This document shows positions 1 through 8,517 of a stretch of 64,000 bases of DNA, piece by piece. The notes beneath the pieces were generated by a model, which saw only the letters and a list, made by a program, of their open reading frames with translations, did not search any database and had not been told where the DNA came from. The position numbers were made by a program, and so were the translations under genes. Within the stretch, counting starts at the first letter, position 1, and every line of letters begins with the position of its first letter. The stretch spans positions 1,591,448 through 1,655,447 of the forward strand of contig CP054182.1 in the NCBI GenBank assembly GCA_015709675.1, given 5' to 3'. Source of the DNA: Ignavibacteriales bacterium (lineage in GTDB: Bacteria > Bacteroidota > Ignavibacteria > Ignavibacteriales > Ignavibacteriaceae).

Positions 1-669
1 TTTACGGACTTTATCAATCAGTTCATGCTCGGCGCTGCCTTTGGTGCTGAATGAGAGCATGGCAACAAACGGTTCTTCACCGGTAAGTATCTGATGATTG
101 CGTGCAGTGGAAATGGCAATATCGGCAAGCTGCTCTGCATCCGGATTGGGGACAACCGCGCAGTCTGCAAAACTGTAGGTAATCTCAGGATAGACCATAA
201 GGAAAAAGCTGGAGACAATCGAAATGCCGGGAGCCATTCCCACGCACTGAATAGCTGCGCGAAGCACATCACCGGTTGAGGCGAATGATCCGGCTACGGA
301 GGCATCAGCCATTCCTTCGGAGACCATCATTGCCCCAAAGAAAAGATCCCTCTTCATTGTCTCTTTTGCCTGCTCAAAGGTAACCCCTTTTGCTTTTCTT
401 TTATTATAGAAGATGTTGGCAAAATCGGTCAGCTTGTCGGACTTTTCATGATCTATGATTCTTACCCCCTGAAGGTTTATTCCTTTTGCTGAGGCATCAT
501 CCCTGATTTTATTCTCATTTCCAAGAATGATAACCTGCACGGTTCCGTTTTTTGTCAGGATCTCAGCGGCTCTGAGCACCCGTTCATCGTGGGACTCGGG
601 GAGCACGACAGTTTTTTTTACTTTTGAAGCTTTTTCTCGTATTTCGGTTAATAATTTCAGTTCTTCCAT
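1..669 (-). CDS. pta: Phosphate acetyltransferase, 3'-truncated by window edge
   Basis: The first 223 codons read from an ATG at 669 with no stop before the window edge, so the C-terminal third is missing. The product begins [19 protein letters not shown] and continues with [27 protein letters not shown] and [13 protein letters not shown], which are hallmark segments of the Pta/PTB family (acetyl-CoA + phosphate to acetyl phosphate + CoA). The N-terminus starts directly in the catalytic domain, so this is the short Pta type without the DRTGG regulatory extension. It would link acetyl-CoA made by the pyruvate:ferredoxin oxidoreductase at 29082 to acetyl phosphate and acetate; that metabolic link is inference. 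An acetate kinase is not visible in the window. Confidence 0.93.
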   Translation of the reverse strand, partial: MEELKLLTEIREKASKVKKTVVLPESHDERVLRAAEILTKNGTVQVIILGNENKIRDDASAKGINLQGVRIIDHEKSDKLTDFANIFYNKRKAKGVTFEQAKETMKRDLFFGAMMVSEGMADASVAGSFASTGDVLRAAIQCVGMAPGISIVSSFFLMVYPEITYSFADCAVVPNPDAEQLADIAISTARNHQILTGEEPFVAMLSFSTKGSAEHELIDKVRK

Positions 670-813
670 GGTATTTGTCTATTAGTCTGTTAAAAATCGT
701 TACAAATGTAGTCAATTTCACTCATTTTTTGTGCCAATAACCAGTTTACATTCATCCTCTTTTTTAGACCTTTCATCAAATCGTTATTGAAATAAAAAAT
801 CCGGCTGCTTATT

Positions 814-831
814 TTACCTACCGGTAAGTAA
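814..831. promoter_or_regulatory. Probable TetR-family operator upstream of the efflux operon
   Basis: The 18 bases TTACCTACCGGTAAGTAA form a near-perfect inverted repeat centred on ACCGGT, with only one mismatched pair. It ends nine bases before the ATG of the TetR-type regulator at 840. Position and symmetry fit autorepression of the regulator and the efflux genes behind it. The regulator-site pairing is inferred. Confidence 0.65.
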
Positions 832-839
832 GAAATTTT

Positions 840-1433
840 ATGGAAAATTTAGATACGAGGCAAAAAATCCTCCAGGCAGCCGTGGATCTCATCTCTGAAA
901 AGGGATACCACGATGTTTCTGTACGGGAAATTTGTGCCAGAGCCGGAGTCACCAAGCCGGTGCTCTACTACTATTTCAAGGATAAGGAAGATGTTCTTGC
1001 GGAACTCATACAGGAGGGAAACAGACGCTTTCATCATCTGATTGACAAACACATCCTTCCTGATTCCCCGTTTATAAAGCAACTTGAAGGATTGTTTGAG
1101 GTATATATACGCTATACCGAGGAAAATTTCTCTCATATAGCCATTGCCATTAATGTTGAACTTTCTCCCCTGCCGGAGCGGATTAAAACCCTCAGCCGTG
1201 AAAAAACCATAGAAGTTACTGAGCGTATTTTACCTGTGTTCCAGCAGGGAGTAAAAGAAGGGGTATTCAGTCCGTCCGATGATCTTAAAATGCTTGCCGT
1301 CAGCTTTACATCTCCGCTGAGTGTGTTTATCCTTCAGAGTGTCCTGCATCATGATCCAATAGCGCGGATGAAGGAAGACCTCACCGGATATTTTCAATTC
1401 TGGAAAAAACGCTTTCTCCGGGAGAAAGTGTAA
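840..1433 (+). CDS. TetR/AcrR-family transcriptional regulator
   Basis: This 197-residue protein has an N-terminal TetR DNA-binding domain. Residues about 6-55 include RQKILQAAVDLISEKGYHD and the recognition helix region AGVTKPVLYYYFKDKEDVL. The C-terminal part is an alpha-helical ligand-binding and dimerisation domain without close resemblance to a named subgroup. It is followed after 14 bases by a TolC-like gene, then by a membrane fusion protein and an RND pump. It is therefore most likely the local repressor of that efflux system, released by an unknown substrate. An almost perfect palindrome (814-831) sits just before its start. There is no clear Shine-Dalgarno sequence before the ATG. 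Confidence 0.9.
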   Translation: MENLDTRQKILQAAVDLISEKGYHDVSVREICARAGVTKPVLYYYFKDKEDVLAELIQEGNRRFHHLIDKHILPDSPFIKQLEGLFEVYIRYTEENFSHIAIAINVELSPLPERIKTLSREKTIEVTERILPVFQQGVKEGVFSPSDDLKMLAVSFTSPLSVFILQSVLHHDPIARMKEDLTGYFQFWKKRFLREKV

Positions 1434-1447
1434 CAGGAGAAATATAT

Positions 1448-2785
1448 ATGCTAAAAATAACCGCCCTTCTGCTCATGCTGGCTGCCGCACTTCCGGCACA
1501 GGAGGGAAAAATAATCACGCTCACCTGGGATGCGGTGGTGAACCAGTCCCGGCAGGAAAATCTTTCACTAAGAATTAAAAAACTGCAGTATGAACAGCAG
1601 GAATATAAACTGTGGGATGCTTACGCCCTGTTTCTCCCCACGGTGAGGTATCAGGCCGCAGGTGTTTCAAATCTTGAACTGCCGACAATCGTCTTTATGG
1701 GGCAGCAGTTTACCATGGGAACCAAATATACCTTCCAGCACTCGCTTGATTTCACTCTTCCGCTTTTTACCGGCGGCTCACGGTATATAAATCTGCAGCT
1801 GCAAAAAACCCTCAGAAAATCCATGCTCGAAGAACTTAAGGGAAAAGAAGAGGAAGTTGTTCTTCAGGCTCTTCAGGCCTACTTCGGGGTAATGCTTTCG
1901 GAGGGGATATACAACGCTTCGGCTGAAGCGGTAATTACCGCGGAAGAAAATCTCAGGCAGGTTCAGATGTTTTATGATGAGGGATCAGCAACAGAGCTGG
2001 ATCTGCAGAGGGCAAAAGCAATGTATTATTCGGTGCTGCCTCAGAGAGAAAGTGCTGCATCAGGGAAAGTGCTCGCCTTGCAAAATCTGAAGATGCTGCT
2101 TGATATTCCGGCTGAAGACTCTGTTATCGTACCGGACAGTCTTACTGTCAGAGATTTTATGCAGGCATTTGACGAGACGGGTCTGCCGGAGTTCAGAAAA
2201 CTTTCTCTCAGCAGCCGGGCTGAGGTTTTAATGATGCAGGAACAGGTACACGCATCGCGGGAGGCTGAAAACCTTGTTATCTCATCTGCACTTCCCGTAA
2301 TTGCATTATCGGGGAATCTTGCACATCAGGCATTTTCTGATGACAGCAGGATAGGTCCGGATGATTACTCCCGTTCAAAAGCGCTTACCCTTTCAATATC
2401 ATGGCCTCTGTTTGAAGGGGGGCGAAGATTCATCAATTATCAGAACGCACGGCTGCAGACCGAACAGGTAGAACTTCTTCAAAAGCAGACGGAATATATG
2501 ATTACCCTGGAGACTGAACAGAATTACTATAAATGGCAGGAAGCCAAAACCAGTCTCACAAGCAATGAAGAAAGCATGAAACAGGCAAAAGAAAGCCTGC
2601 GTCTTTCACACCTGCTCTACGCTGAAGGGATGAGCACACAGCTAGATGTTCTGAACGCGCAGCTTTTTTATCAGAACAGCAGGGTGCAGTATTTACAGGG
2701 GTTGTATCAGTACACTGTAAGCCAGCTTAATCTGCTCCGCTCCGCAGGAAAACTATTTACTGTATGGAATAACAATGAACGCTAA
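1448..2785 (+). CDS. TolC-like outer-membrane efflux protein
   Basis: The 445-residue product starts with a short signal peptide (cleavage expected after LPAQ near residue 18) and has the two-fold repeated outer-membrane efflux protein (OEP) architecture: long helical segments with two beta-strand insertions. Typical OEP stretches are visible at LTWDAVVNQSRQENLSL, VEQVQMF-like LRQVQMFYDEGSATELDLQ and, in the second half, RLSHLLYAEGMSTQLDVLNA. It would form the outer-membrane channel of the tripartite pump encoded with the next two genes. AGGAG at 1435-1439 gives a reasonable ribosome binding site, nine bases before the ATG. The stop overlaps the next gene by 11 bases, which suggests translational coupling. 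Confidence 0.9.
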   Translation: MLKITALLLMLAAALPAQEGKIITLTWDAVVNQSRQENLSLRIKKLQYEQQEYKLWDAYALFLPTVRYQAAGVSNLELPTIVFMGQQFTMGTKYTFQHSLDFTLPLFTGGSRYINLQLQKTLRKSMLEELKGKEEEVVLQALQAYFGVMLSEGIYNASAEAVITAEENLRQVQMFYDEGSATELDLQRAKAMYYSVLPQRESAASGKVLALQNLKMLLDIPAEDSVIVPDSLTVRDFMQAFDETGLPEFRKLSLSSRAEVLMMQEQVHASREAENLVISSALPVIALSGNLAHQAFSDDSRIGPDDYSRSKALTLSISWPLFEGGRRFINYQNARLQTEQVELLQKQTEYMITLETEQNYYKWQEAKTSLTSNEESMKQAKESLRLSHLLYAEGMSTQLDVLNAQLFYQNSRVQYLQGLYQYTVSQLNLLRSAGKLFTVWNNNER

Positions 2786-3890
2786 AAAATTATCACTATG
2801 TATTTTAACAGCCCTTTCGCTTGTTCTTCCCGCCGGATGCGGAGGAGAAGAAAAAGAAGAAAAAGAAATTTCCGTTCCGGTTAAGATTTATACCGTCCGC
2901 CCGGAGGATCTTTCCCAATATATAAAACTCACCGGAATGGTAACCGCAGCCAAAGACCAGATGGTGTTCAGCAAAACATCCGAACGGATTGAAGAACTGC
3001 TGGTAAAACCGGGAGACCGCATCGCTGAAGGGCAGATTATCGCAAGGCAGTACAGTGCACTATTTAAGCAGACAGCGGATGCCGCGAAAGCCGGAGCGGA
3101 TAATGCAAGAGCACAATATATACTGGCTGAAGCCAACTTTAAAAGAATGGAGCGGCTCTGCTCGCAAAAGGCGATTAGTCCTCAGCAGTTTGAGCAGGCC
3201 GATATGCAGTTTAAGGCTGCAAAGGCGGGTCTTGATGCTGCTGAAGCGCAGTATCTTTCAGCAAAGGAGCAGCTTGAGAACTGCTCAGTTAAAGCACCGT
3301 TTGGCGGCATTGTTGCTGCTGTATATGTAGAGCTTAATCAGATGCTCCCAGCCGGTCAGCCGGTTGCCCAAATTATTGATCCGCGCATGATGAAGGCAAA
3401 AATACGTGTTTCGGCAAAGGATATCCAATCAGTGAAAAAAGGGTATGAGGCTGATATTGTGGTTCCTGTACTTGCGGGAAAAACTTACAAAGGGAGAGTG
3501 GTTAACCTCGATCAGGCAATAGACCCTGTGACCAAGACCTTTGAAGCTGAAATTGTGATTACCAATCCCGATGCAGATTTAAAATCAGGTCTTTATGCAG
3601 AGTTCCTCATCATCTCCCGTACAATCAAGGACGCAGTGATTGTTCCGGAAAACTCGTTACTGAGCCAGACGGCTGTAACGATTAATAAGGAAAAAGGCAC
3701 CCAGCAAAACAGCCGCCGCTATTTCCTTTTTACCGTTGAGCAGGGGCGTGCAAAAATAAAAGAAGTTACAGTAGGGTTAACAAGTGCAGGCAGAGCAGAA
3801 ATAACAAAAGGACTCTCGGTAAATGAACAGGTGATAGTTGTCGGCAATAATATTGTGCAGGATGGCCAGTCAGTTTCAGTGGTAGAGTAA
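2775..3890 (+). CDS. RND efflux periplasmic adaptor (membrane fusion lipoprotein)
   Basis: The 371-residue protein begins with a lipoprotein signal peptide ending in the lipobox LPAGC (Cys about residue 22), followed by an acidic and Lys-rich linker. The rest is the HlyD/AcrA arrangement: a biotinyl-lipoyl-like half motif at VKPGDRIAEGQIIARQ, a helical hairpin (about residues 95-165, rich in Ala/Glu/Gln), the second lipoyl half at CSVKAPFGGIVAAVYVELNQ, and beta-barrel and membrane-proximal domains. It bridges the RND pump in the inner membrane and the TolC-like channel. Its start overlaps the preceding gene and the pump gene follows after 14 bases. Confidence 0.92.
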   Translation: MNAKKLSLCILTALSLVLPAGCGGEEKEEKEISVPVKIYTVRPEDLSQYIKLTGMVTAAKDQMVFSKTSERIEELLVKPGDRIAEGQIIARQYSALFKQTADAAKAGADNARAQYILAEANFKRMERLCSQKAISPQQFEQADMQFKAAKAGLDAAEAQYLSAKEQLENCSVKAPFGGIVAAVYVELNQMLPAGQPVAQIIDPRMMKAKIRVSAKDIQSVKKGYEADIVVPVLAGKTYKGRVVNLDQAIDPVTKTFEAEIVITNPDADLKSGLYAEFLIISRTIKDAVIVPENSLLSQTAVTINKEKGTQQNSRRYFLFTVEQGRAKIKEVTVGLTSAGRAEITKGLSVNEQVIVVGNNIVQDGQSVSVVE

Positions 3891-3904
3891 GGAGTTAGAC
3901 AAAA

Positions 3905-6900
3905 ATGCTTCTCTCTAAATTTTCCATAAAAAGGCGTATCACGATGGTAATGTTTTATGCCATTGTGATTGCATTCTCCTTTTTTGCTTTTACTCAGCTC
4001 AAGGTTGATTTCTTTCCTGATATACAATTCCCGATCGCCGGAGTAATCACCAGTTATCAGGGAGTTGGTCCAAAAGATATAGAGACGATGGTTACCCGTC
4101 CGCTGGAAGAAGCGATATCTTCTGTTAAGAATATTGAGAAGGTTAACTCTCAGTCTTATACCGGCGGCTCGATCATAACGCTTGAGTTTAAATATGGTAC
4201 CGACATGAATCAGGCGGATGCAGACATCAGGAAGAACATTGATCTGATAAGAGACTATCTGCCTGCCGAGGCTTCTGATCCGATGGTGTTTGTATTTGAT
4301 CCCTCGCTCAGTCCGGTAATGTTTATGGGATTGAATTCGGATTATCTGGGTCAGTCAGAACTGCGGAATCTTGCCGTGGAAAAAATTGAGCCGATGCTGG
4401 AACGCATTCCCGGTGTAGCTTCAGTTTCCACCATGGGGGGGCTTGAGCGGCAGATAAATGTATATATGAATCCGGTCCTGCTGGCTTCATTTAATATCTC
4501 ACCGAATGAAGTAACAATGGCGCTCAGATCCGGCAGAGGGATTTCGCCGGGAGGTTCACTTAAAACCGGAGAGAAAAATTACCAGCTTACCCTCATGAGC
4601 GAATATACTGATCTTGAACAGGTGAGAAAGACAACTGTTGGCATCAGAAACGGACTGCCAGTCAGAGTTGAGGATATTGCCGAGGTTGAAGATGGCTTTA
4701 AGGAATCATCTACCGAGGTGCGCGCCGACTATAAAGAGGGTATTTCAATTATCATAAATAAACAGTCTGACGCAAATACCGTACAGACCACTCAGTATAT
4801 CAGGCAGGAACTTCCGAAGATTAATAAGGCGCTTCCACAGGGGACTAATCTGATGGTTATTTTTGATCAGGCGGACTTTATCTCGCGTTCGGTAAATAAC
4901 CTCCGAAACTCGGCGGCAATTGCATTTGTCCTGGCATTTCTGATTATTTATATATTCCTGCGAAACGTAAGGGGCAGTATAATTATGGGGATATCCATGC
5001 CTATTTCCGTAACAGCAACATTTGCAGTACTCTATGCCAGCGATATAACACTGAATATTATATCCATGGCGGGCCTGGCACTTGCGATTGGTATGCTGGT
5101 GGATAATTCCATCGTTGTTCTTGAAAATATCTTCCGCCATAAAGAAATGAAGAAATCACGTGCTGACGCGGCAGAAGACGGAGCCAGCGAGGTAGGTATG
5201 GCTATTACTGCTTCTACACTGACTACGGTAGCGGTATTTCTTCCTGTGCTCTTTGTTCCCAATATCACCGGGCAGTTGTTTAAGGATTTGGTACTCACCA
5301 TAACTTTCAGTCTTCTGGTCTCTCTTGTTGTGGCACTCACGCTGGTCCCGATGATGGCCTCAACCATGCTCGAAGTTGAGCATCCTGATAAAAATACCTT
5401 GTTTGGTCGTCTAAAGCGGAATCTCAGTGTAATCCTTGAGCGCGTTACTGAGATATATCATACTCTGCTCATGAAATCACTTTCCTTAAAGAAAACCATA
5501 CTTGCTGCGGTTACCGTCCTGTTTTTTGTATCTGTGACGCTTGCATATTTTTCAGGGGGTGAATTTCTTCCTAAAAGTGATCAGGGATTTATCAGTCTGC
5601 TCATTGAGGCTCCCGCAGGTTCACCAATTGAGAAATCACGGGTGATAACCTATGAACTGGAAGATATGATTCAGGAAACAATATATCCTGAAGAAATTGA
5701 CAATGTATCATTCTGGTTCGGAAGCAGGGAAGGGCTTGCAGCATTCGGGGCAACAGAAAGCACTATTGAGGCATTTATTAAACTGAAACCGGCAACTCAG
5801 AGGAGCCGCTCCCAGTTTGAAATTCAGGATAGTCTTCGTGCCCGGTTGGACCGGATTCCAGGAATTACGTATATGTTTCAGGAAGGTGGTGCCATTTCAA
5901 ACGAGAAAGCGATTGAGGTGAAAGTCATCGGCTATGATATAGACGGGGCGAAAGCTGTAGCAGAACAGATCAAAGAGAAAATGGCTAAAACTGAGGGTTT
6001 CGTAGATATCGGGCTTAACGTAAAGGCCAGTACACCGGAACTGCAGGTGCATCTGAATAATGATATGCTTAACGCTTACCATCTTACCACGATGCAGGTA
6101 GCTTCCAATATATCTACTGCAATACAGGGCACGGTTGCAGCCCGGATGAGAGAAAAAGGAGATGAATACGATATCCGCGTGCAGTTTGGCAAAGAATTCC
6201 GTAACAGGAAAGAGTCCTTGCAGGAAATTCAGATCAATCTTCCGCTCGGAGGAGCAGTAAAACTGGGTGATCTGGCGGAAATCAAAGAAGAAGCCGCCGC
6301 CCCGACCATCTTCCGTGAAAACCAGAACCGGTTTGTTTCTGTCGGAGCCGGACTGTCAGGACTTGAACTTTCAAAAGCAACGGAAGAGATTGAAAAAATA
6401 ATCAGTCAGACTCCTGTACCGTCTGACTTTCAGGTGGTAATAGGCGGAACCGCTGAAGATCAGCAGGAGGCATTCTTTTACCTGATGCTTGCTTTTATTG
6501 TAGCGGTTTTGCTTGTATATATGATAATGGCCGCGCAGTTTGAGTCGCTTGTCGACCCGGTCATCATCATGATAACGGTGCCTCTTGCGGTTATTGGTGT
6601 GTTTCCGTTTCTTTTCATTACGGGAACATCGGTCAGCGTTATGGCATTGGTCGGCCTGGTAATGCTTGTTGGTATTGCGGTGAACAATGGTATTGTACTG
6701 ATTGATTACATCAACAAACTGAAGCGCGGAGGAATGAGCCTGCTTGATGCCGTGGAAAAGGGCGCGGTTGCAAGAGTCCGCCCGGTGCTTATGACTGCTT
6801 TGACCACCATACTCGGCATGGTTCCCCTTGCTATTGAACTTGGGGAAGGAGCGGAAACCTGGTCGCCGCTGGCCCGTGCGGTTATTGGCGGACTCACTGC

Positions 6901-7015
6901 CACAACGTTGCTTACGCTGATCGTGATCCCTATAATCTATATCATATTTGAACAGACAGGTGAAAAAGTGAAAGCATATATACGGCGAAAAAGAAGTATG
7001 AATTATGAATTCTGA
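3905..7015 (+). CDS. RND-family multidrug efflux pump (HAE1/AcrB type)
   Basis: This 1036-residue inner-membrane transporter has the RND layout: TM1 at the N-terminus (ITMVMFYAIVIAFSFFAF), a large periplasmic loop, TM2-6, a second large periplasmic loop and TM8-12. Family signatures include YQGVGPKDIETMVTRPLEEA and, in TM4, GMLVDNSIVVLENIFRH. In AcrB the proton-relay positions in TM4 are two aspartates; here the pair reads Asp-Asn. A Lys-free TM10 segment, GIAVNNGIVLIDYIN, follows in the second half. The preceding AAGGAG supports the start. A perfect 21-bp tandem duplication overlaps the stop codon, so the last five residues (MNYEF) come from repeat DNA. Substrate is unknown. Confidence 0.93.
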   Translation: MLLSKFSIKRRITMVMFYAIVIAFSFFAFTQLKVDFFPDIQFPIAGVITSYQGVGPKDIETMVTRPLEEAISSVKNIEKVNSQSYTGGSIITLEFKYGTDMNQADADIRKNIDLIRDYLPAEASDPMVFVFDPSLSPVMFMGLNSDYLGQSELRNLAVEKIEPMLERIPGVASVSTMGGLERQINVYMNPVLLASFNISPNEVTMALRSGRGISPGGSLKTGEKNYQLTLMSEYTDLEQVRKTTVGIRNGLPVRVEDIAEVEDGFKESSTEVRADYKEGISIIINKQSDANTVQTTQYIRQELPKINKALPQGTNLMVIFDQADFISRSVNNLRNSAAIAFVLAFLIIYIFLRNVRGSIIMGISMPISVTATFAVLYASDITLNIISMAGLALAIGMLVDNSIVVLENIFRHKEMKKSRADAAEDGASEVGMAITASTLTTVAVFLPVLFVPNITGQLFKDLVLTITFSLLVSLVVALTLVPMMASTMLEVEHPDKNTLFGRLKRNLSVILERVTEIYHTLLMKSLSLKKTILAAVTVLFFVSVTLAYFSGGEFLPKSDQGFISLLIEAPAGSPIEKSRVITYELEDMIQETIYPEEIDNVSFWFGSREGLAAFGATESTIEAFIKLKPATQRSRSQFEIQDSLRARLDRIPGITYMFQEGGAISNEKAIEVKVIGYDIDGAKAVAEQIKEKMAKTEGFVDIGLNVKASTPELQVHLNNDMLNAYHLTTMQVASNISTAIQGTVAARMREKGDEYDIRVQFGKEFRNRKESLQEIQINLPLGGAVKLGDLAEIKEEAAAPTIFRENQNRFVSVGAGLSGLELSKATEEIEKIISQTPVPSDFQVVIGGTAEDQQEAFFYLMLAFIVAVLLVYMIMAAQFESLVDPVIIMITVPLAVIGVFPFLFITGTSVSVMALVGLVMLVGIAVNNGIVLIDYINKLKRGGMSLLDAVEKGAVARVRPVLMTALTTILGMVPLAIELGEGAETWSPLARAVIGGLTATTLLTLIVIPIIYIIFEQTGEKVKAYIRRKRSMNYEF

Positions 7016-7034
7016 AGTATGAATTATGAATTCT
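6993..7034. repeat. Perfect 21-bp tandem duplication across a stop codon
   Basis: Two identical copies (6993-7013 and 7014-7034) of a unit beginning GAAGTATGAATTATGAATTC. The stop codon of the RND pump falls across the junction (TGA at 7013-7015). Related AATTCATA/GAAGTATGAA strings recur between genes near 24238-24275 and 24858-24875, so this looks like a mobile or slippage-prone intergenic repeat. Confidence 0.85.
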
Positions 7035-7103
7035 AAAGCATTGATGAGCTAAAAAATGCAGTTTACTTAAACACATTTTTGGGTGGAAGCAATTGTCATC
7101 TTT

Positions 7104-7163
7104 AAAACCCTGACAATTTTACGGCCCTGACCGGAGATTTTTTTACGGTCAGGGTTTTCTGTT
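7104..7163 (+). terminator. Terminator of the efflux operon with alternative pairings
   Basis: AAAACCCTGAC (7104-7114) can pair with GTCAGGGTTTT (7148-7158). A second internal copy, CCCTGACC (7125-7132), can pair with the same right arm (GGTCAGGG, 7147-7154). Either fold ends in a T-rich stretch, so it can serve as an intrinsic terminator after the pump gene. Confidence 0.65.
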
Positions 7164-7290
7164 TGGGGGAGTTTTACCCCCTAAACGGCTCTTTTTCCCC
7201 TAAAATACCCCCCTTTTTTCGTATCTTTCGCATTGCTTTTTTTATTGTTTATTAAGCCGTTAACACATACATTCACGGTTCTATTTAAAT

Positions 7291-7974
7291 ATGATACAGG
7301 AAAATTTAGTCCGTTTACGGGCTGAAATTGCAGATGCCTGCCGGAAATCGGGAAGGAATCCGGAGTCGGTTAAACTGGTCGGGGTTTCAAAAATGTTCCC
7401 TGTTCCGGTTCTTCAGGAGGCATATGATGCCGGTCTGAGAGTGTTCGGTGAAAATAAACCTCAGGAGTTCCGGGATAAACACCCTCAGCTCCCCGCAGAT
7501 ATCGAGTGGCATCTGATAGGCCACCTGCAGAGCAATAAAGTGAAATATGTTGCCGGCAAGGTTGAACTGATCCACTCTGTGGATTCTGTATCGCTGGCGG
7601 AAGAAATTAATAAAGTGGCGTCCAGGTCGGGCATCGTTCAGAAAATTCTGATAGAGGTGAATACCAGCGGCGAGGAGTCCAAAATAGGGCTTCACACCTT
7701 TCAGGAAGTCAGTGAATTAGCCCGGAAGATAGCCGGAATGAGTTCACTCGATTTGCGCGGACTGATGACCATTGGTCCCAATACCGCTGATGAGGATGCG
7801 ATCAGAATGGCATTTGCCGGACTGAGGGGAATGACTGAGAAACTCAATCAGGACGGTTTCCGGCTGGTTGAACTTTCGATGGGGATGACGCAGGATTTTG
7901 AAATTGCAATTGAAGAAGGTGCCACCATTATCCGGATCGGTACCGCGCTCTTCGGAGCCAGAAATTATAAATAA
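7291..7974 (+). CDS. yggS: YggS/PLPBP-family pyridoxal-phosphate homeostasis protein
   Basis: The 227-residue protein is a fold-type III PLP-binding protein of the YggS/YlmE/PROSC family. The PLP-binding lysine is in [11 protein letters not shown] (Lys34), followed by the conserved [12 protein letters not shown] and [16 protein letters not shown] blocks. Near the C-terminus, [28 protein letters not shown] binds the cofactor phosphate. The family controls free PLP level and has no known enzymatic reaction. It is six bases from a DivIVA-domain gene. The orthologue ylmE lies upstream of divIVA in Bacillus, so this pairing is an old gene order. Confidence 0.95.
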   Translation: MIQENLVRLRAEIADACRKSGRNPESVKLVGVSKMFPVPVLQEAYDAGLRVFGENKPQEFRDKHPQLPADIEWHLIGHLQSNKVKYVAGKVELIHSVDSVSLAEEINKVASRSGIVQKILIEVNTSGEESKIGLHTFQEVSELARKIAGMSSLDLRGLMTIGPNTADEDAIRMAFAGLRGMTEKLNQDGFRLVELSMGMTQDFEIAIEEGATIIRIGTALFGARNYK

Positions 7975-7980
7975 AGGATC

Positions 7981-8517
7981 ATGAGAACAACACCATCAAA
8001 TATCAGGCAGCAGGAGTTTAATAAAACTCTGCGCGGGTATGACCCCGAGGAAGTGAAGGGCTACCTGAATGGTCTGGCTGAGGAACTTGATGAGATTCTC
8101 ACCGAAAACGAGCGGCTTAAGGGGCAGCTTAACGATGCTCTGCAAAAATTAGCCGAATACCGGAAAATGGAGAAAAGTCTCCAGGAAACTGTTGTCCGAG
8201 TGCAGGAAAACTCACAGCGGGCTCTGGAATCAACCCGGAAACAGGCATCCCTGATTATGAAGGAAGCTGAGATAAAAGCTAATCAGATGGTTGAGCGGGC
8301 AAGGGAAACGGCAAATGAAATCCGGAATTCCATTATTCACCTCCGTGAGGAGCGTGATCTGATAGTTTCGCGGCTAAAGGCCATCGTTTCCTCGCAGGCT
8401 AATCTGCTTGATTTGAAGGTTGAAAAAGCGGGAGAAGAAGTAAAAACCGAAAAGAAAACTTCACAGACCCGCCAGATAGAAATTAATATTGATGATTTAC
8501 TCGATAAACTGTTATGA
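7981..8517 (+). CDS. divIVA: DivIVA-domain coiled-coil protein
   Basis: The 178-residue product begins with the DivIVA/GpsB N-terminal signature: IRQQEFNKTLRGYDPEEVKGYLN (split here: TPSNIRQQEFNKTLRGYD then PEEVKGYLN), followed by a long coiled coil (about residues 30-140). The C-terminus carries a short acidic helix, IEINIDDLLDKLL, preceded by a Lys-rich linker. DivIVA proteins recognise curved or polar membrane and recruit division or pole factors; a role here is inferred from the domain only. It sits between yggS and a purine nucleoside phosphorylase gene that overlaps its stop by four bases. DivIVA is classic in Firmicutes and Actinobacteria and less often discussed in diderms, which makes its conserved neighbourhood notable. 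Confidence 0.88.
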   Translation: MRTTPSNIRQQEFNKTLRGYDPEEVKGYLNGLAEELDEILTENERLKGQLNDALQKLAEYRKMEKSLQETVVRVQENSQRALESTRKQASLIMKEAEIKANQMVERARETANEIRNSIIHLREERDLIVSRLKAIVSSQANLLDLKVEKAGEEVKTEKKTSQTRQIEINIDDLLDKLL

